Below, in pieces: positions 8,468-21,100 of a stretch of DNA of 64,000 bases. The notes under the pieces were generated by a model. It did not search any database and had not been told where the DNA came from. It saw nothing but the letters and a program-made list of their open reading frames with translations. Within the stretch, counting starts at the first letter, position 1. Each line of letters begins with the position of its first letter. Position numbers and translations under genes: made by a program. Source of the DNA: Gammaproteobacteria bacterium (GTDB taxonomy: Bacteria; Pseudomonadota; Gammaproteobacteria; DSM-16500); assembly GCA_021156085.1 (NCBI GenBank), contig JAJNBC010000013.1:1-64000 (forward strand), in the 5' to 3' direction.

Positions 8468-9661
8468 ATGTCTTCTGAGCAGCCTTACCAAAACTTTCTT
8501 GATAATAATCCTTATCCGCGCGCATTAAAAAGCTATGATTTTTTACCTCATCACGGCTCGGCTGTTTATTTAAATTATCAGGGCAAAAAACTCATTAATT
8601 TTTCTTCAAGTGATTACCTTGGGTTGGCCACCCATCCTTTATTAATTGAGCGTAGTCAGCAGTATGTTCAAACCTTGGGTGTGGGCTCCACTGCTTCGCG
8701 TCTTGTTTCAGGTAATTTTTCTCTTTACGATGCCTTAGAAAAAAAAATCGCGCTGGCTATGAAAAAACCGGCGGCACTGATTCTGGGAGCAGGTTATCAA
8801 GCTAATACCTCTGTGCTGGAAGCCTTATTGGATCCTGCTATTTTAAAACAAAGGGCTTTAGTTTTTTGTGACCGTCTGTGTCATGCCAGTTTACTCGCAA
8901 CCACTCGTTTTGTCGCGGATGTAAAGCGATTTCAGCATAATGATCTCATTCATTTGGCAACCTTACTGAAGAAATATGCCCCAGACACACGTCCTAAGTT
9001 TATTATTGTCGAATCTATTTATAGCATGGACGGTGATGAGGTGGACTTTAATGCGTTAATTTTATTAGCTAAAAAGTACCACGCTTTTTTATATGTAGAT
9101 GATGCTCATGCAGTAGGGATGGCGGGTCGCTTGGGTTATGGCAAAGCGCCTGACTATGCAGCTGATATTGATATGATCATGGGTACATTCAGCAAAGCCT
9201 TAGGCAGTTTTGGGGCTTATATTGCTTGTTCCGAGATAATGCGTGATTATCTGATTAATAAATGCAAAGGTTTTATTTATTCTACTGGCCCATCTCCTGC
9301 GGTTTTAGGTGCTATGGATGCGGCGCTGGAGCTTGTGCCGGCTATGCAAGAAGCGCGGTTACGTGTTGTAGATTATGCAGCGCGTTTACGCGCATTTTTA
9401 AGGGAAAATAACTTAGATCATGGTGCCTCTCAAACCCATATTGTTCCTTGGATTATTGGAGACACTGAAAAAACGTTAGCAATAAGTGTGTTATTACAAG
9501 AACAAGGCATTTTAGGCACGCCCATCCGCCCCCCTTCTGTGCCGGTGGGCAAAAGCCGTATCCGATTTTGTTTAACCGCCGCCCATAGTGAGGAAGATAT
9601 ACGGCATTTATTGGAAGTATTAAGAAGTGTTATACACTTAAACATAAAAAATAATAATTAA
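8468..9661 (+). CDS. bioF: 8-amino-7-oxononanoate synthase BioF
   Basis: A 397-residue PLP enzyme of the alpha-oxoamine synthase family. Seen: INFSSSDYLGLATHP near the N-terminus, GSTASRLVSG, the VDDAHAVG cofactor-binding motif (Asp211, His214) and the Schiff-base lysine in TFSKALGSFGAY (Lys243). Length and the N-terminal region fit BioF, which joins pimeloyl-ACP with alanine in biotin synthesis. Closely related KBL and serine palmitoyltransferase enzymes are the alternatives; the presence of bioH 0.6 kb upstream favours BioF. The start follows the hpf terminator closely and has only a weak Shine-Dalgarno. Confidence 0.87.
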   Translation: MSSEQPYQNFLDNNPYPRALKSYDFLPHHGSAVYLNYQGKKLINFSSSDYLGLATHPLLIERSQQYVQTLGVGSTASRLVSGNFSLYDALEKKIALAMKKPAALILGAGYQANTSVLEALLDPAILKQRALVFCDRLCHASLLATTRFVADVKRFQHNDLIHLATLLKKYAPDTRPKFIIVESIYSMDGDEVDFNALILLAKKYHAFLYVDDAHAVGMAGRLGYGKAPDYAADIDMIMGTFSKALGSFGAYIACSEIMRDYLINKCKGFIYSTGPSPAVLGAMDAALELVPAMQEARLRVVDYAARLRAFLRENNLDHGASQTHIVPWIIGDTEKTLAISVLLQEQGILGTPIRPPSVPVGKSRIRFCLTAAHSEEDIRHLLEVLRSVIHLNIKNNN

Positions 9662-9733
9662 ATAGTACTTTTTTTGGTCTTATGGTAATCTTAGCCTTAA
9701 TCATCAATAACAAGGTTTAAAAGAGGAGATAAA

Positions 9734-10969
9734 ATGCAGAATGATAATGATAATGATAATGATAATGATAATGATAATGATAGTGGTGGTGAGAAAGTGT
9801 ATTATTCTGATGCTCCCCTCCCCGATTCTTCGGATGAGGATAGGGCGGCTGGTCCTCTCTCCCTGCAGCAGGGAGAGGATGAAGAGAAAGATGACCGCCC
9901 TGTTCCTCTTACCCATATCGTTTTTCTTGGGATAGTAAACGATGACTCAGAGTTCCAGGCATTAATCCGGCAGAAAGATCAATCTTCTCGAGAAAAAAGG
10001 ATACTCTATTTTGTAATAAATGTGCCTCGGAATGAGCTATTTTTTAGTGTAAAATGGCCTCCGGCCTATGTAGCGGGAGGTTTTGGCCAAGAGAATAAGG
10101 GAAATTTGGAGTGGGTATACTTTCCTATTATTTGCAACTCGTTTTTTCTATCTCAGTCTCCGCTTGAGCTTAATCGTTCGTATAACATTCAACGTGACTT
10201 CGAGAACAATGGTAAGTTAAAAGCCGAAATAGAAAATTATGTGCGCTTTATAGAGGACTATAAGGAAGATGTACTGCTACGAATAAATCAGCAGCAAAAA
10301 CAAGAGTTAGCACAAAGCATCCTAACTACTTTCTTTACGGAGAATGAAGAAAAAAATATTAAACAATTTTTTGGCGCGGGTATGCTTGAAGATGTTAAAA
10401 AACTAAGAACAGTTTTGTGTAAGGGTAAAGTGATCGATGGCCAAGAGCAATTGGATTTTAAGTTGGCGAATGCTGATCATGTCAGGAATTTTTCGGAACT
10501 GGTTACCGCATTAAAAGCGATGCCTTCCTTAAAGCCTTTTTCATTAGAGGCTAAGGATCATCATGCTTTCAGGGAAATTGCAGCCATAGCTAAAAAGCTG
10601 CAAAATCAGCTCCGGCTTAAAGAGCGTAATCAGTGGGGTGCTCAAGAAGAGCAATGGTTAATACGAAATAGGCTGATATCGCGTATCGTAGGTACTATTA
10701 TATTGGCTGCATCTGGGATATTTGCTGGTTTTAAAGCAGGTGTCGTGGTGGGCGCGATGGCAGGCGGTGGTGTGGCGTCGGTGCCGAGTGCCATGGTTGG
10801 AGGCTGTGTAGGAGCACTCGTGGGTGGTGGTTTAGGGTTTTTTGCAGGTAATAAAATAGCGGGGTGCATGGGTGGGAGCGAGGCTAGGCGCCGCTATGCG
10901 GAAGCTGATTGTGCTGCGCGCATTGATAGAGCCGTGCGAAAAACTGGCGTCCTCCCCCGGTGGCAGTAG
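9734..10969 (+). CDS. Glycine-zipper protein, family member 1 (with N-terminal Asp-Asn repeat)
   Basis: 411 residues, start preceded by AGAGGAGAT. Order of parts: a simple Asn-Asp repeat (residues 3-16) encoded by a hexanucleotide tract; an acidic linker; a conserved beta-rich motif THIVFLGIVNDDSEFQALI and FFSVKWPPAYV; a central helical block (FFTENEEKNIKQFFGAGML, LRTVLCKGK, FSELVTALKAMP); and a C-terminal hydrophobic glycine zipper (residues ~325-375, GxxxG-type spacing, FAGFKAG ... GGGLGFFAG). All but the Asn-Asp repeat is shared with the genes at 10989, 27893 and 29130. The family is unknown to me. The zipper suggests insertion into a membrane as a hairpin. It lies 19 bases before member 2, probably one operon. 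Confidence 0.6.
   Translation: MQNDNDNDNDNDNDNDSGGEKVYYSDAPLPDSSDEDRAAGPLSLQQGEDEEKDDRPVPLTHIVFLGIVNDDSEFQALIRQKDQSSREKRILYFVINVPRNELFFSVKWPPAYVAGGFGQENKGNLEWVYFPIICNSFFLSQSPLELNRSYNIQRDFENNGKLKAEIENYVRFIEDYKEDVLLRINQQQKQELAQSILTTFFTENEEKNIKQFFGAGMLEDVKKLRTVLCKGKVIDGQEQLDFKLANADHVRNFSELVTALKAMPSLKPFSLEAKDHHAFREIAAIAKKLQNQLRLKERNQWGAQEEQWLIRNRLISRIVGTIILAASGIFAGFKAGVVVGAMAGGGVASVPSAMVGGCVGALVGGGLGFFAGNKIAGCMGGSEARRRYAEADCAARIDRAVRKTGVLPRWQ
9741..9782 (+). repeat. Hexanucleotide tandem repeat, seven copies of ATGATA
   Basis: Seven perfect copies of ATGATA in a row inside the first codons of glycine-zipper member 1, read as alternating Asn and Asp. Slippage by whole units changes protein length but not frame. 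Confidence 0.95.
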
Positions 10970-10988
10970 CGCACTGAGGAGAGAGAAA

Positions 10989-12005
10989 ATGCAGAGTAGA
11001 GTTAAGCTATCTATTACACAAATCGTTTTTCTGGGGCCATCCCAGGATAAGAATGAGTTTGAGAAGTTAACGCAGAAGTATGATCAATTGCGCTGCGAAG
11101 AAGGAAAAATTTATTGTATAGTGGACCCAAATTCGAATCAGCCATTTTTTAGCATGAAATGGCCCAAAGAATATGTGTACGGAGGGCTTAACCAAGAAAA
11201 TTTTGAGAATTTTGCTTGGATAAGCTCTGAGCAAATTCCCTTCTTAGCTAGCTTGAACGAATGTAAAGAAGAGGAGGGCAAGCTGCTACCCTGGATTATA
11301 GGAGTGATAGAAGAGCATATAGATCTCGTTCTGCAAAGAATAGAAATAGCAAAGCAAGCTAAGTGCGTCGTACGTGATTTGTTTACCGAGGAGCAAGAAG
11401 AATCTATCGAACGTTTTTTTGGTACGCACCTCCTGGATGAAGTGAAAGAGTTAAAAACCCTTTTGTGTCCTAATGATCAATGGGAGCTGAAGAATGATCC
11501 GGGAGATGCCTTGAAATTTGCAAGATTAGTTACCGCATTAAAGGCAACGCCGCCCCAAAAAATGACGCCCCACGAAGCTAGCGAGAACCCCGCAGTGCAA
11601 GAAATTGCCCATGCCGCCGCAGCCTTACGAGAATGGCTAAGATTGACGGAGGAGGATGATGGCCATCATCATAAAGATGGTGTTTATAATAGGGCTAGAT
11701 GGATTAGCCGTCATAAGCTAATAGTGCGTATCATCACTTCTATTCTATTAATTGCACCGGGCGCTCTAGCTGGATTTAAAGCTGGCGCGGCGTTAGGCGC
11801 CACGGTGGGAGGGGGCGTCTTTTCAGTGCCAAGTGCTATGATTGGAGGCTGCACAGGCGCCCTTCTCGGTGGCGGGTTGGGTTTATTTGGGGGAAGATAT
11901 ATCTGGAAAAAACTGGCGGATAGTGAGCGAGAGTGTGGCCAGGACGTTCACTCTGCTCTCGTCGATATGGCAGTCCAAGCTGTATTGCCCCCTGCAGCAT
12001 TTTAG
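10989..12005 (+). CDS. Glycine-zipper protein, family member 2
   Basis: 338 residues from the ATG at 10989, chosen because GAGGAGAGAG lies just before it and the family's conserved start (ITQIVFLGPSQDKNEFEKL) follows at once. The frame is open further upstream, but that part overlaps member 1. Conserved blocks are FFSMKWPKEYV (FSxxWP motif), LFTEEQEESIERFFG, VKELKTLLC, LVTALKATPP and a C-terminal glycine zipper (PGALAGFKAGAALGA, GGCTGALLGGGLGLFGG). The tail SALVDMAVQAVLP matches the C-terminal IDxAV pattern of the other members. It sits 190 bases before the giant gene and may be cotranscribed with it. Function unknown; membrane insertion inferred from the zipper. Confidence 0.6.
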   Translation: MQSRVKLSITQIVFLGPSQDKNEFEKLTQKYDQLRCEEGKIYCIVDPNSNQPFFSMKWPKEYVYGGLNQENFENFAWISSEQIPFLASLNECKEEEGKLLPWIIGVIEEHIDLVLQRIEIAKQAKCVVRDLFTEEQEESIERFFGTHLLDEVKELKTLLCPNDQWELKNDPGDALKFARLVTALKATPPQKMTPHEASENPAVQEIAHAAAALREWLRLTEEDDGHHHKDGVYNRARWISRHKLIVRIITSILLIAPGALAGFKAGAALGATVGGGVFSVPSAMIGGCTGALLGGGLGLFGGRYIWKKLADSERECGQDVHSALVDMAVQAVLPPAAF

Positions 12006-12194
12006 TCTTTAATAATACCTAGGTCATTGAGTTTTCGATATAAATCGGTGCGGGGATCATCTTTTAGCTATTTCTAATTCTGATTCTGAGAATGATAACT
12101 TCATTTCCAGAAGAGGAGAAAATTGTTAAAATCTAGTAATCTTAAAAATAATATGTATAATAATTAACCTATTTAAACGAGGATCGCCTTAAGT

Positions 12195-15100
12195 ATGCTT
12201 TCTCATCCAGGGCCAAAGCAGCCAAAGCCGGGTCAATTAGCTCATCCTGATCTGTTAGAAAGAGTGAAGGATAAATTACAGAAAGAATGCTCGAAGGCAG
12301 AAGAGAAAAATAACTTCGAAAATATTTGGACTCAATATTGTCTTGAGAGGTTTAAAGGGGCTCTACAACCTCTGCTAGAGCGGCCCATTCTGCAAAGGAT
12401 TATTGAACGGCATTCGTGGTTAGCTTCTGATGCTGAGGAATCCAATCAATTTCTATCAGAGTGCCACGAACATTTTTTTAAAGAAATAATAAAATGTTGT
12501 TGGAAGGGGCACGTTAACGTCTTTTCTGTAGACGATAATTTTGTCGATGTATCGCAACTACTATCCAGTTGGATCTGCGCAATAGATTCAGATTGGATTG
12601 ATAACGAAATACAAGCTTATCCCTTTCGGCTTGTCAATGTACAAAAGTTATTAACCAACCCCGACAATTACGGGAGTATGGCACAGGAGGTAGAAGAGGG
12701 TAGGCCTGTTACTCCACACTATCATTTAAATCATATTGATCTATTGCGTTTTTTACATTCTTCATCTTTTTTGAAAAATATCCTTTCTCGGATAATCCTC
12801 ATGAATTATGATGGATTATCATTTCTTACAGCACCACAGGTACAAGAAATTTCTTTTATATTAGTTAATATAGGTGATCTTTCTTCATCTGGACGCACAG
12901 AATGGGTTCTTTTAGAAAAACGCGATGCAACCACATGGAATGTGCATTATCCTGATTTTTCTGGTGCGCAGGTAAAAAGTAAAATAACAGAGGAAAAATC
13001 AGCATGTTTTTTAAATCTTAACTATCAGCCTTGGAAGATTGCTCCTAGCCAACAAGATCATCGAATTGACTATCCGAACGCTCTATGGCAAGTGAATTTA
13101 TTAATGAGGATATTACCTCAGGTTTCTCTTTCCGTTTCTGTTCCTAACCAGCCTAAAAAACCTCATTCTGAAAACGAGTCTTTTTTGAAGAAAGTATATA
13201 CTTCTTCTGGTGATGAGGAGCTAAGCGAAAAGCAGGAAGGCAGTCATTTTTCTTTTCTAGAGAACCTACCCTCACTTTTCTTGTTGCAATATATTTTTGA
13301 GAAATGCCAACGAAATAATCAGCATCGATCTCGGATCGTATTATTATCTGAAGAGGATTTACCTTCACCCTACTTAGATTCTTTTTCTCTCTGCTACGGT
13401 GACGCTCAAAAGATTCTAAATTTATTTAGTTCCCAGGCTTTTGTTATTGAGGAAGATGGAGCGACCTTCAGGGTGAAAACAGAGATGGGTGATATATTTA
13501 TTCTTGCCCTTAAATTTATCAATTACTATAGTCATTTAACTCGTTTAAAATGTATTGCTTCTTCTGTTTTTGATACACACGAAGTAAAAGAATTGTTTAG
13601 GTGTAATCCCTTTCTTCTAGAAGTTATATTCGAGCAACCTCTTACCGATCGCAAGCTAAAACCAGGGGATCCCAGGCGCCGAGTATTGGAGGAAAAACGC
13701 AGTGAATTAGAAGCTTACGTTCAAGAATGTGTGGCGCGGAATTTATTCCTGCACTCTCAAGCAAAGCAATTCATGCCTGCTATCAGCGCATCCATGGCTA
13801 TTAGAAGCGAGTTATGGGAAAAAGAAGTAGGACGAGCTATTACTTTTTTCTTTATCAAATACGGGGAAAAATTTAACTCCGATGACGTTGTTCACCAGAT
13901 TACTCAATCTCGTCAGCCTGGTATGGATAAGGAATTACCTTCGTATGTAAAGGATTTCTTGAATATTGCAAAAATGAGGAATAAAGGATTAGAAAGCTTT
14001 TTTAATTATCTTGCTACTCACTATGCCAAAGAATGGGAAAAAGGGCATATTGAGACATTGCCTTTATTATCTTGTACCTTAGATTTGAGTCACATTACAG
14101 CTCAGGATTTAATAACTCACATACAGAGATATTATTCCAGTCGCGAGGAGAAGCATCCTTTATTTCATTCCTTATCCATTATTTTTCCGCCCCAACCCTC
14201 AAAATCTTTTATGCATGAAAAAAAACTTATGCACGCTCTTGTTTCTGAAGAGCATAATATTTTGAGGGAAGAAAGTGTAATAAAAATTTATCATGCTGGA
14301 TTACACGAAGAAGAAGCTGCGAAAGTTTTAGCTGATTTTAGTCTTCTATTCGGAAAAGGTTCTCGTGCGATTAGTTTTTGTGGCTTTAGTTCTCCTAATG
14401 TGGAGAGATATAGCATACGAGGACAATTGCGTGATTATCAAAATAGAACGAAAGAGAATAATGCGCGGAAAAAACAGGCTTTATTGAAAGCTAATACCGC
14501 TTTGCTGTATCAAAAGGCGCTGGAGCCAGGACAATCAGAAGAAAAACATGAAGAAAAAGAAGAGCATGCGAGCCCAGCGTCATTAGACTTGCTTCTCCCC
14601 AGGGAAAGGCCTCTTTTTTTTCGAAGAAGACTGCTAGACATTGAGCAGCAGCTAGAGCAAGAGCATGAACATGAGCAAGAAATGGCGCAAGAGCGTCCGC
14701 CGAAAAGAAAAGCCCGGAAAGAACAAGCCCATTACCTTGCTAATCTTCCTGAGTATGCCGAAGATGAATCGTGCTTAATCACACGGGATAATATAGAAGA
14801 AAAAATAGATAGACATACTTTATCTCAGGCTACCCAGGATTTACTAAGGGAGAAAGGATCTTTGGCCGCTCTATTTTCTGCATGGGTGGGTGAGGAAAAA
14901 GACGAAGCACATGTGATTCAAAAGATGGAGCTTACTGCTGCCCGAAAAATCTTGCAATATAGCTCGCAATTTCGAATGGGCGTGGTGAAAAGACATTTGC
15001 CTGCTGGATTTTCTCTTGCCCTCTCTACTGACGAGGCTTTAATTCTTTGTTTTTCTCAAAGACAAGAAAGAGAAGATTTAAAACCCGACTCTCAATGGAG

Positions 15101-18100
15101 AAAGAAAAGAAGTCCTTTTACTTTCCTTTTAGCTCCAAAAAAATCGGCTGTTATCCACTACGGAGATTTTAGGCAATTTAATTGTTTAATTACCCAGGAA
15201 GTGGAAGGACAATCTCAATCACAGATGCAAAAAACATGTTGGCATTACTTTGCAACCACCGATGCTGATACTCAAATAGCACGTCAACACGCTGAAAGAG
15301 ATTTTCTTGCTTATTTAAAACACGTAGGAGCAGACCCTTTAATAGAGCCAAATGAACCTATCATTTTTATCATGCAGCATGTGGATGCAGAATGTGCGTT
15401 AGAAATATCTAAAGTCACGCTAAAAAAAATGCATGAAGATCCAGAATTTATTAAAAAATTTAATGATGAAATAAAGCAGACATGGAAGGAAATGATAGAT
15501 AAACCGAAAACCCCATTAGGGGTGATGCGCGAGCCTTTATTAAATCTTAAAGAATTTTTAGATCACTTAAAAAAATGGGCAGTAGTAAAAGGAGTTTCAC
15601 CTCAATTTATAGATTTCTTTTTCTCGTTAGGAGAAGAAAGTGAGGCTCTCACTCTAGAGAATTTGAAAGCGTTTGGCCAATTATCTTATCAATATGATAC
15701 ATCAGAGGCTAAGGATATTAAAGGAACTGTATCCTTTTTAATGATGGCCGATCAGATTTACAGCGCTTTTGGCAAAGCGTACTTCTCCGTATGGAGAAAA
15801 TATTTTTTAAATATTTCTGAGAATTGGACAGAGTTCTTGGAGAAAGAAGAAATAGATGCGGTGCTTGAGAGTGTAGAGGCATTAAAAGGAAAGGATGAAT
15901 GCATAGAGGCGTGGTGGAGTTTAGTAGAGACGCATTGTATCGCTACAGGCCATGCGCGTTATTCGGAATTATGGAATGCTTTTAATGAATTCCTTCAACT
16001 AATTCACGATGTCAATCTTGATTTTAGAAAAGAAGAGTTGATAAAAATTTTAAAGCAAAAAGATTTTCATGCTATCGTATTTCTAGATCGGCTCTATAGC
16101 GTTTTGGTAAATGCCGGGAGTAATGCTCAGCATATTTTAGATCACTTATCCGCAATTGATTGGCGAGAGAATGGATTTTATCATGCGAGTTGTTATGGAC
16201 ACCGTTATTGGGATCCCGCACTCAAATTAGAAGAGTTATATATTGGTGCAGACGAGGCTATTGATGCAGCAGAATGGCCTGCTGAAATGAATAAGGCCGG
16301 CAATGATCTTCTTGCTCATGCGCTCCGTTTTGTGAATGTCCGACTTCCACTTTCTTATGAAGATTTTATTTCTTTTAAAGGATTTATTGCTCAGCATCCG
16401 CTACTGAATTCGCCCTTGTTACGATTACTGACCGTGTGCATCGCGCTAGGCATCGATACGGTCGATAACATAAGAATTAAAAAGGCTGAGGAGATTCAAG
16501 CTCAATTAGAGCCAGATTTTATCGCATGGCTTAATAAAAATATAGCCCTCGAGGGCAAATTGATACCTCATACCCTCCGTCTTTCCCTCGATGATCTTAT
16601 TATTTTGAATAGGGTTATCAAAAAGCTTAATTTAATAGATGAAATTAATCAGCATAGCCCCCATGATGCTCTACTATTTATTAATAATTGCGCGCGGGCG
16701 TTGGACTATCATCTAAATAAGAAATTATCTGAAGGTGAGGAAAGAGAAACAAAAGAAAAAGCATTAGAGCGTTTCCTTGTGCGCAATAAAATAAAACAAA
16801 GTAAATGGTTAGCTGCTTGCCCTTGGTTGTTGGAAGAGGTAGAAGGGAAGGAATGGGATTTGAGCGAAGAGGATTCTATTAAAGAATTAGAAATTTTAAG
16901 GCAACAGTTAAATTCTGTAGATTTGGCGAAAAGCCGTTATTTTCCGACTTATTCTGAGATAAAAAATATTTCTGATGCAATTATTAAATTGTATCATGAA
17001 GAAGAAAAAGAAAAAGGAGCAAATGCCCTCTCTATAAAGAAAATAAGAGAAGATTTTGTAAGGCAATTATTAGAAAAAGGATGTGTCATTACCGATCAAA
17101 TGGCAGATTTTCGCAAGCTTCAAGAGGTTGATATTGCCAATGCTACTTCTCTTATTCAGGATTATAAAAATACCTTTATTTATGCCGAGCAAAACTACGT
17201 TTTGCTAAAACAATTACTGGATAACCATCTTGCTATAGAGAAAGAAGAAGAAAAAAAAGAAGAGCAAGATGATGTAAGAAAATTGGTAGAGTTATTTATA
17301 CGCATAGATAATAAACCTTATTATGATGAATTAGGGCAGGTGTTGGGCCTGTTATTGCAGCATGCGAATAAGCAACCGCCTCGCTATTATTCTGTTGCGC
17401 AGTTGGTTAAAGTATTGAGCTTATTAGAGAGAGAAGAGGGAGAAAATAAACATTATCCTGTGGATATGCTAGAAGAAATTCTAGTGAGCGAAGGTAATTC
17501 AGGTTTATTGCATTCAGAGCTTGGACAGTTAACCTCTCTGCTTTGTATTCCTATTCAAAGATCTATCGCATTGATCCAAGAAATGATGCTATCTGATCAA
17601 AAATTTCCTGATCGGTATAAATCTATTTTGATTAAAATAGCGATGCAAGAGCCTTACGACCCAGAGTATTTATCCGCGGTGCGTGCCTCTATTTTATATC
17701 TGAATGGTCAAAAACAGGTTCGCCCTAAATGGTTAACTCTTCTTAGTAAATTGGCTGTTTTACGCGAAGAAGAAAAAAGAAAATACTTCAAAGAATTGGC
17801 AATTCTTCCAGAAAATTTGGAAGAAAAAAATCTTTTTGACCTTTGGCAGCGCTGTCAAATGGAATGTATTCAGTTTCTTTTAAAAGAAAATCTGGATTTT
17901 TCGAAAAAACAAAGGCTAGAAGCTATATTAAATCATAACCAAGATGAGAAAAATGTTTATATTCGCATGATTCTCATAGCCGCAGGCGCATTAGAAGTAG
18001 AAGGAATGCAAGAAGACATTCAACAAAATCTAGGATCAAGAGATTTAGAGCAATTAAAATTATTAGCAAGCTATTTTGGGGCAGGAAATAAGATTCCTAT

Positions 18101-21100
18101 TTTCTCGCTAAAAGAATTGTTACCGCAGACGGAGTCTACCCCCGATTTAATCCATAGATTTGAATGTATCAGCCAAGGAAAGCAGGATTATAGCTACGAG
18201 GCAGCAAGTGAACAACAATTAAAACGAATTTTAAAGGGGCTAAAACGGAAAGGGGGCACTGACATTGCTTCCAAGGTAAAAAGAGAATTAGTAGGACTCT
18301 TTTTTTATGCTAATACCTATAGTCAAAATGAAGCATTATGCGCAGAATCTACCTCTATAGCACAGCTACAAGAAAAACTGAAATTAGGCAGAGCCAGTTT
18401 AAAAGCCTGTGAAAATAATCCGAAGACAAAAAAACTTAAGGCTGCCGAATTGCTCGCTTATCTACGAGCCATCATGCTGAAAAAATTAGGAAAATGGGCC
18501 AATTCCACTCAAATGTTGGATTTACTCTATGTGGCCACCCATGATGATATTAACTTGTTACATCAGATTTCTACGGGAGAAGGAAAAAGCATTGTTTCAG
18601 TAATGGCCTGTGCTTATTTCGCCTTGAATGGTTGGGCTATTGACCTATTTAGCGAAAAAGAAAGTTTATCAGAACGTGATCATGAACAATTTGTTACGTT
18701 CCTCGATGCCGTGGGCATTCGACATGTTTATCTTACAGCAGACTCGCCCGCTGAGGCTTATATGGGAAGAGTGGACGAGCAAGGGAGAGGTGCCATTCAT
18801 TTTGCAACGCTTGGAGGTAGGATTTTATTTGAATTAAAGTGTCGATGGGAAGGGAAAACAGATGCGCTGAATGAGCCAAATAATCGTATGGCTTTCTTGG
18901 ATGAATGCGATCGCCTTTTAAAAGAACTCTCTCGCTTTAATCTTGCAGCAAAGAGCAACTCTCCTTACAACATGGATGCGTGGGTTTACCAAGTCGTTTA
19001 TTCTTATTATTTGGACACCCTTGATCCTGGAAATCCAAGGATTCCTCCCGTACCTGAGCTTTATGCGCGCTTAAAAGAACAGGCTAAAAAAGCCCCCACG
19101 GCATCGCAGTTTTTAGTAAAATATATTTCCTTACCACAAGAAAATGCGCAGGTTTGTAATGCTCTTAACCAGAAATTATTAGAACTATTAAATGCCGCCC
19201 ACACCGCTTATAACTTGAGAGAAAGACGGGATTTTTGCATACGGCCTGACGTAAGAATACTTAACAATGCTTCCGTCAAAATCCGAGTAGCGAACGTCTT
19301 ACTCGCTAATCAAATTAAAAAAGGGGCTATCTATAGTAATTTAGTCCAGCAATTTTTACATGTCCGGTTGAATAAAGAAGCTTCTGAAAAAGGTGAATTA
19401 CCTAATTTTTTTGTTCCGCCTGTTTCTAGAATAGCATTGTCCATGACGGCAGCATATCATTTAAAAAATAACTACAAAAAATTAACTGGCTGCTCGCGTA
19501 CGATGGGGACAGAAGCAGATGTTACATCTTATGAAGAAAAATATGGTATTGATCATATTATTAAATTGGTGCCGCATCAGGAAAAGAGAACAAAAAAGGA
19601 ACCTACTCAATATTGCGATGATAAAGAACAGCAAATAAATGCTATTGCCGCAAGAATAATAAAGAGTATACAAACTCAGCCTATATTGATTACATGTGAA
19701 GATGATATTGCGGTAAAAGATATTGCAGATCGGCTGATTCCTGTTTTGAAAAAATGGAGATATAACCCTGCCGAACACCTTATCGTCGATACAAATGAGA
19801 GTGGAAAGAAGGAAAATGAGGTAGTATTATCCGTTGGCAACATTGGTAAAGTTACCTTGAGTGCTCGCATGGGCCGTGGAACAGATATTAAACCCTTATC
19901 TGCAGAAGGGTTGCTGGTAATGCGAACCTTTCCCTCTACTCCGGATGTGATTAAACAAGATCATGGTCGCCAAGGCCGAAATGGTGACGCCGGTACTTGC
20001 GTAGATATTATTGATTATAGCGTAGTCAAAAAAGAATATGATTCTTACGTTAAGGATATTAACCATAGTCTGCGTCTCCGGCTGATTATGGAACTCGAAA
20101 GCACGCATTTAGATGATAAAATAAAAAAACATACCAGAAAAACATTGAACGACTTAGTTCATTTGAAGAAAGGTTGCCCTGATCGAGAGAAATATTTAAG
20201 AACGCGCTCTGTTCAACGGCTTAAAGATGAAATCAAAAAAGAAAATTATCAGTATATTGAACGAAAAAATTATTTCATTTCCTGTTTAAGTCAAGCTTTT
20301 CTTGCTGTCGCAGAAAAAAATAAAGAGCATGAAGATATTGCTCAATACAAAGAAAATTGGAAGGATTTACTTAAAGATATTGATCAAGCGTGGGAAAATT
20401 GTCTGGCAAACGAAGGAGAAATGAACGAAGAACTTTATTCTTCCTTTTCGAGCCAAGTGAGCCAACTGTGGCATAATTTTCGTGCTATTTATAACGAGTC
20501 TCCTTTTCAACCAGAAGATTTTCAATCGTTATTGCGGCGTCATCCTTCTACAAAACCTCTCCGTATATTAAATAATAAAATGGCAAAAATACTTCGCTGG
20601 GGAGAAGAGAGGAAGCATAGGAAAGCAGCATTAAAAGATAGAGCAGAATTTTTATATGATGGCGAGAGTAAAGAAAATGACGAAGAGTTAGAAGCGAAAT
20701 TAAATAGCGATGAGGAAAAGCAAGAAGAACTGGGAGCAGGGGAAGAATCAGAGAACGGTGATGAAGAGAAAGGAGAAGTAGGGGAAGAAGATCACTTTTC
20801 TGTTCGCCTCTATGGCACCTACCTAACCAATCAAGACTTATACTATAGGCAGAGTGATGCCAAAACAAAAGAAACGTTATATGGAAAAGAGAGCAAAGAC
20901 GTAGCTGAATTATATGACCTGTTTCAAGATGAATTGAATAGACATTCTCAATGGCTTATTTCTTCAGTAGAAAAAATTTATTTTTATCATTTTTCTTGCC
21001 GTAGCATTTTAAATTGTCATCAGGTGGTCAATACACCGGCAATGGTCCATGTGCAAAAATTTTTAGACCAGGCAGTATTTCAACAACCCCCTCAATTATC

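Noticed and set aside
9741-9935. A plus-strand frame starting with alternating Met-Ile over the hexanucleotide tract
   Set aside because: It is only the repeat read in a second frame; the Asn-Asp frame continues into a conserved family protein with a good ribosome-binding site.
10872-10988. Upstream extension of zipper member 2 by 39 codons
   Set aside because: It overlaps the end of member 1, shares nothing with the paralogues, and the ATG at 10989 has a strong Shine-Dalgarno.
20548-20868. 106-codon minus-strand frame inside the giant gene
   Set aside because: Leucine/serine-rich sequence opposite an acidic low-complexity stretch; typical antisense artefact.
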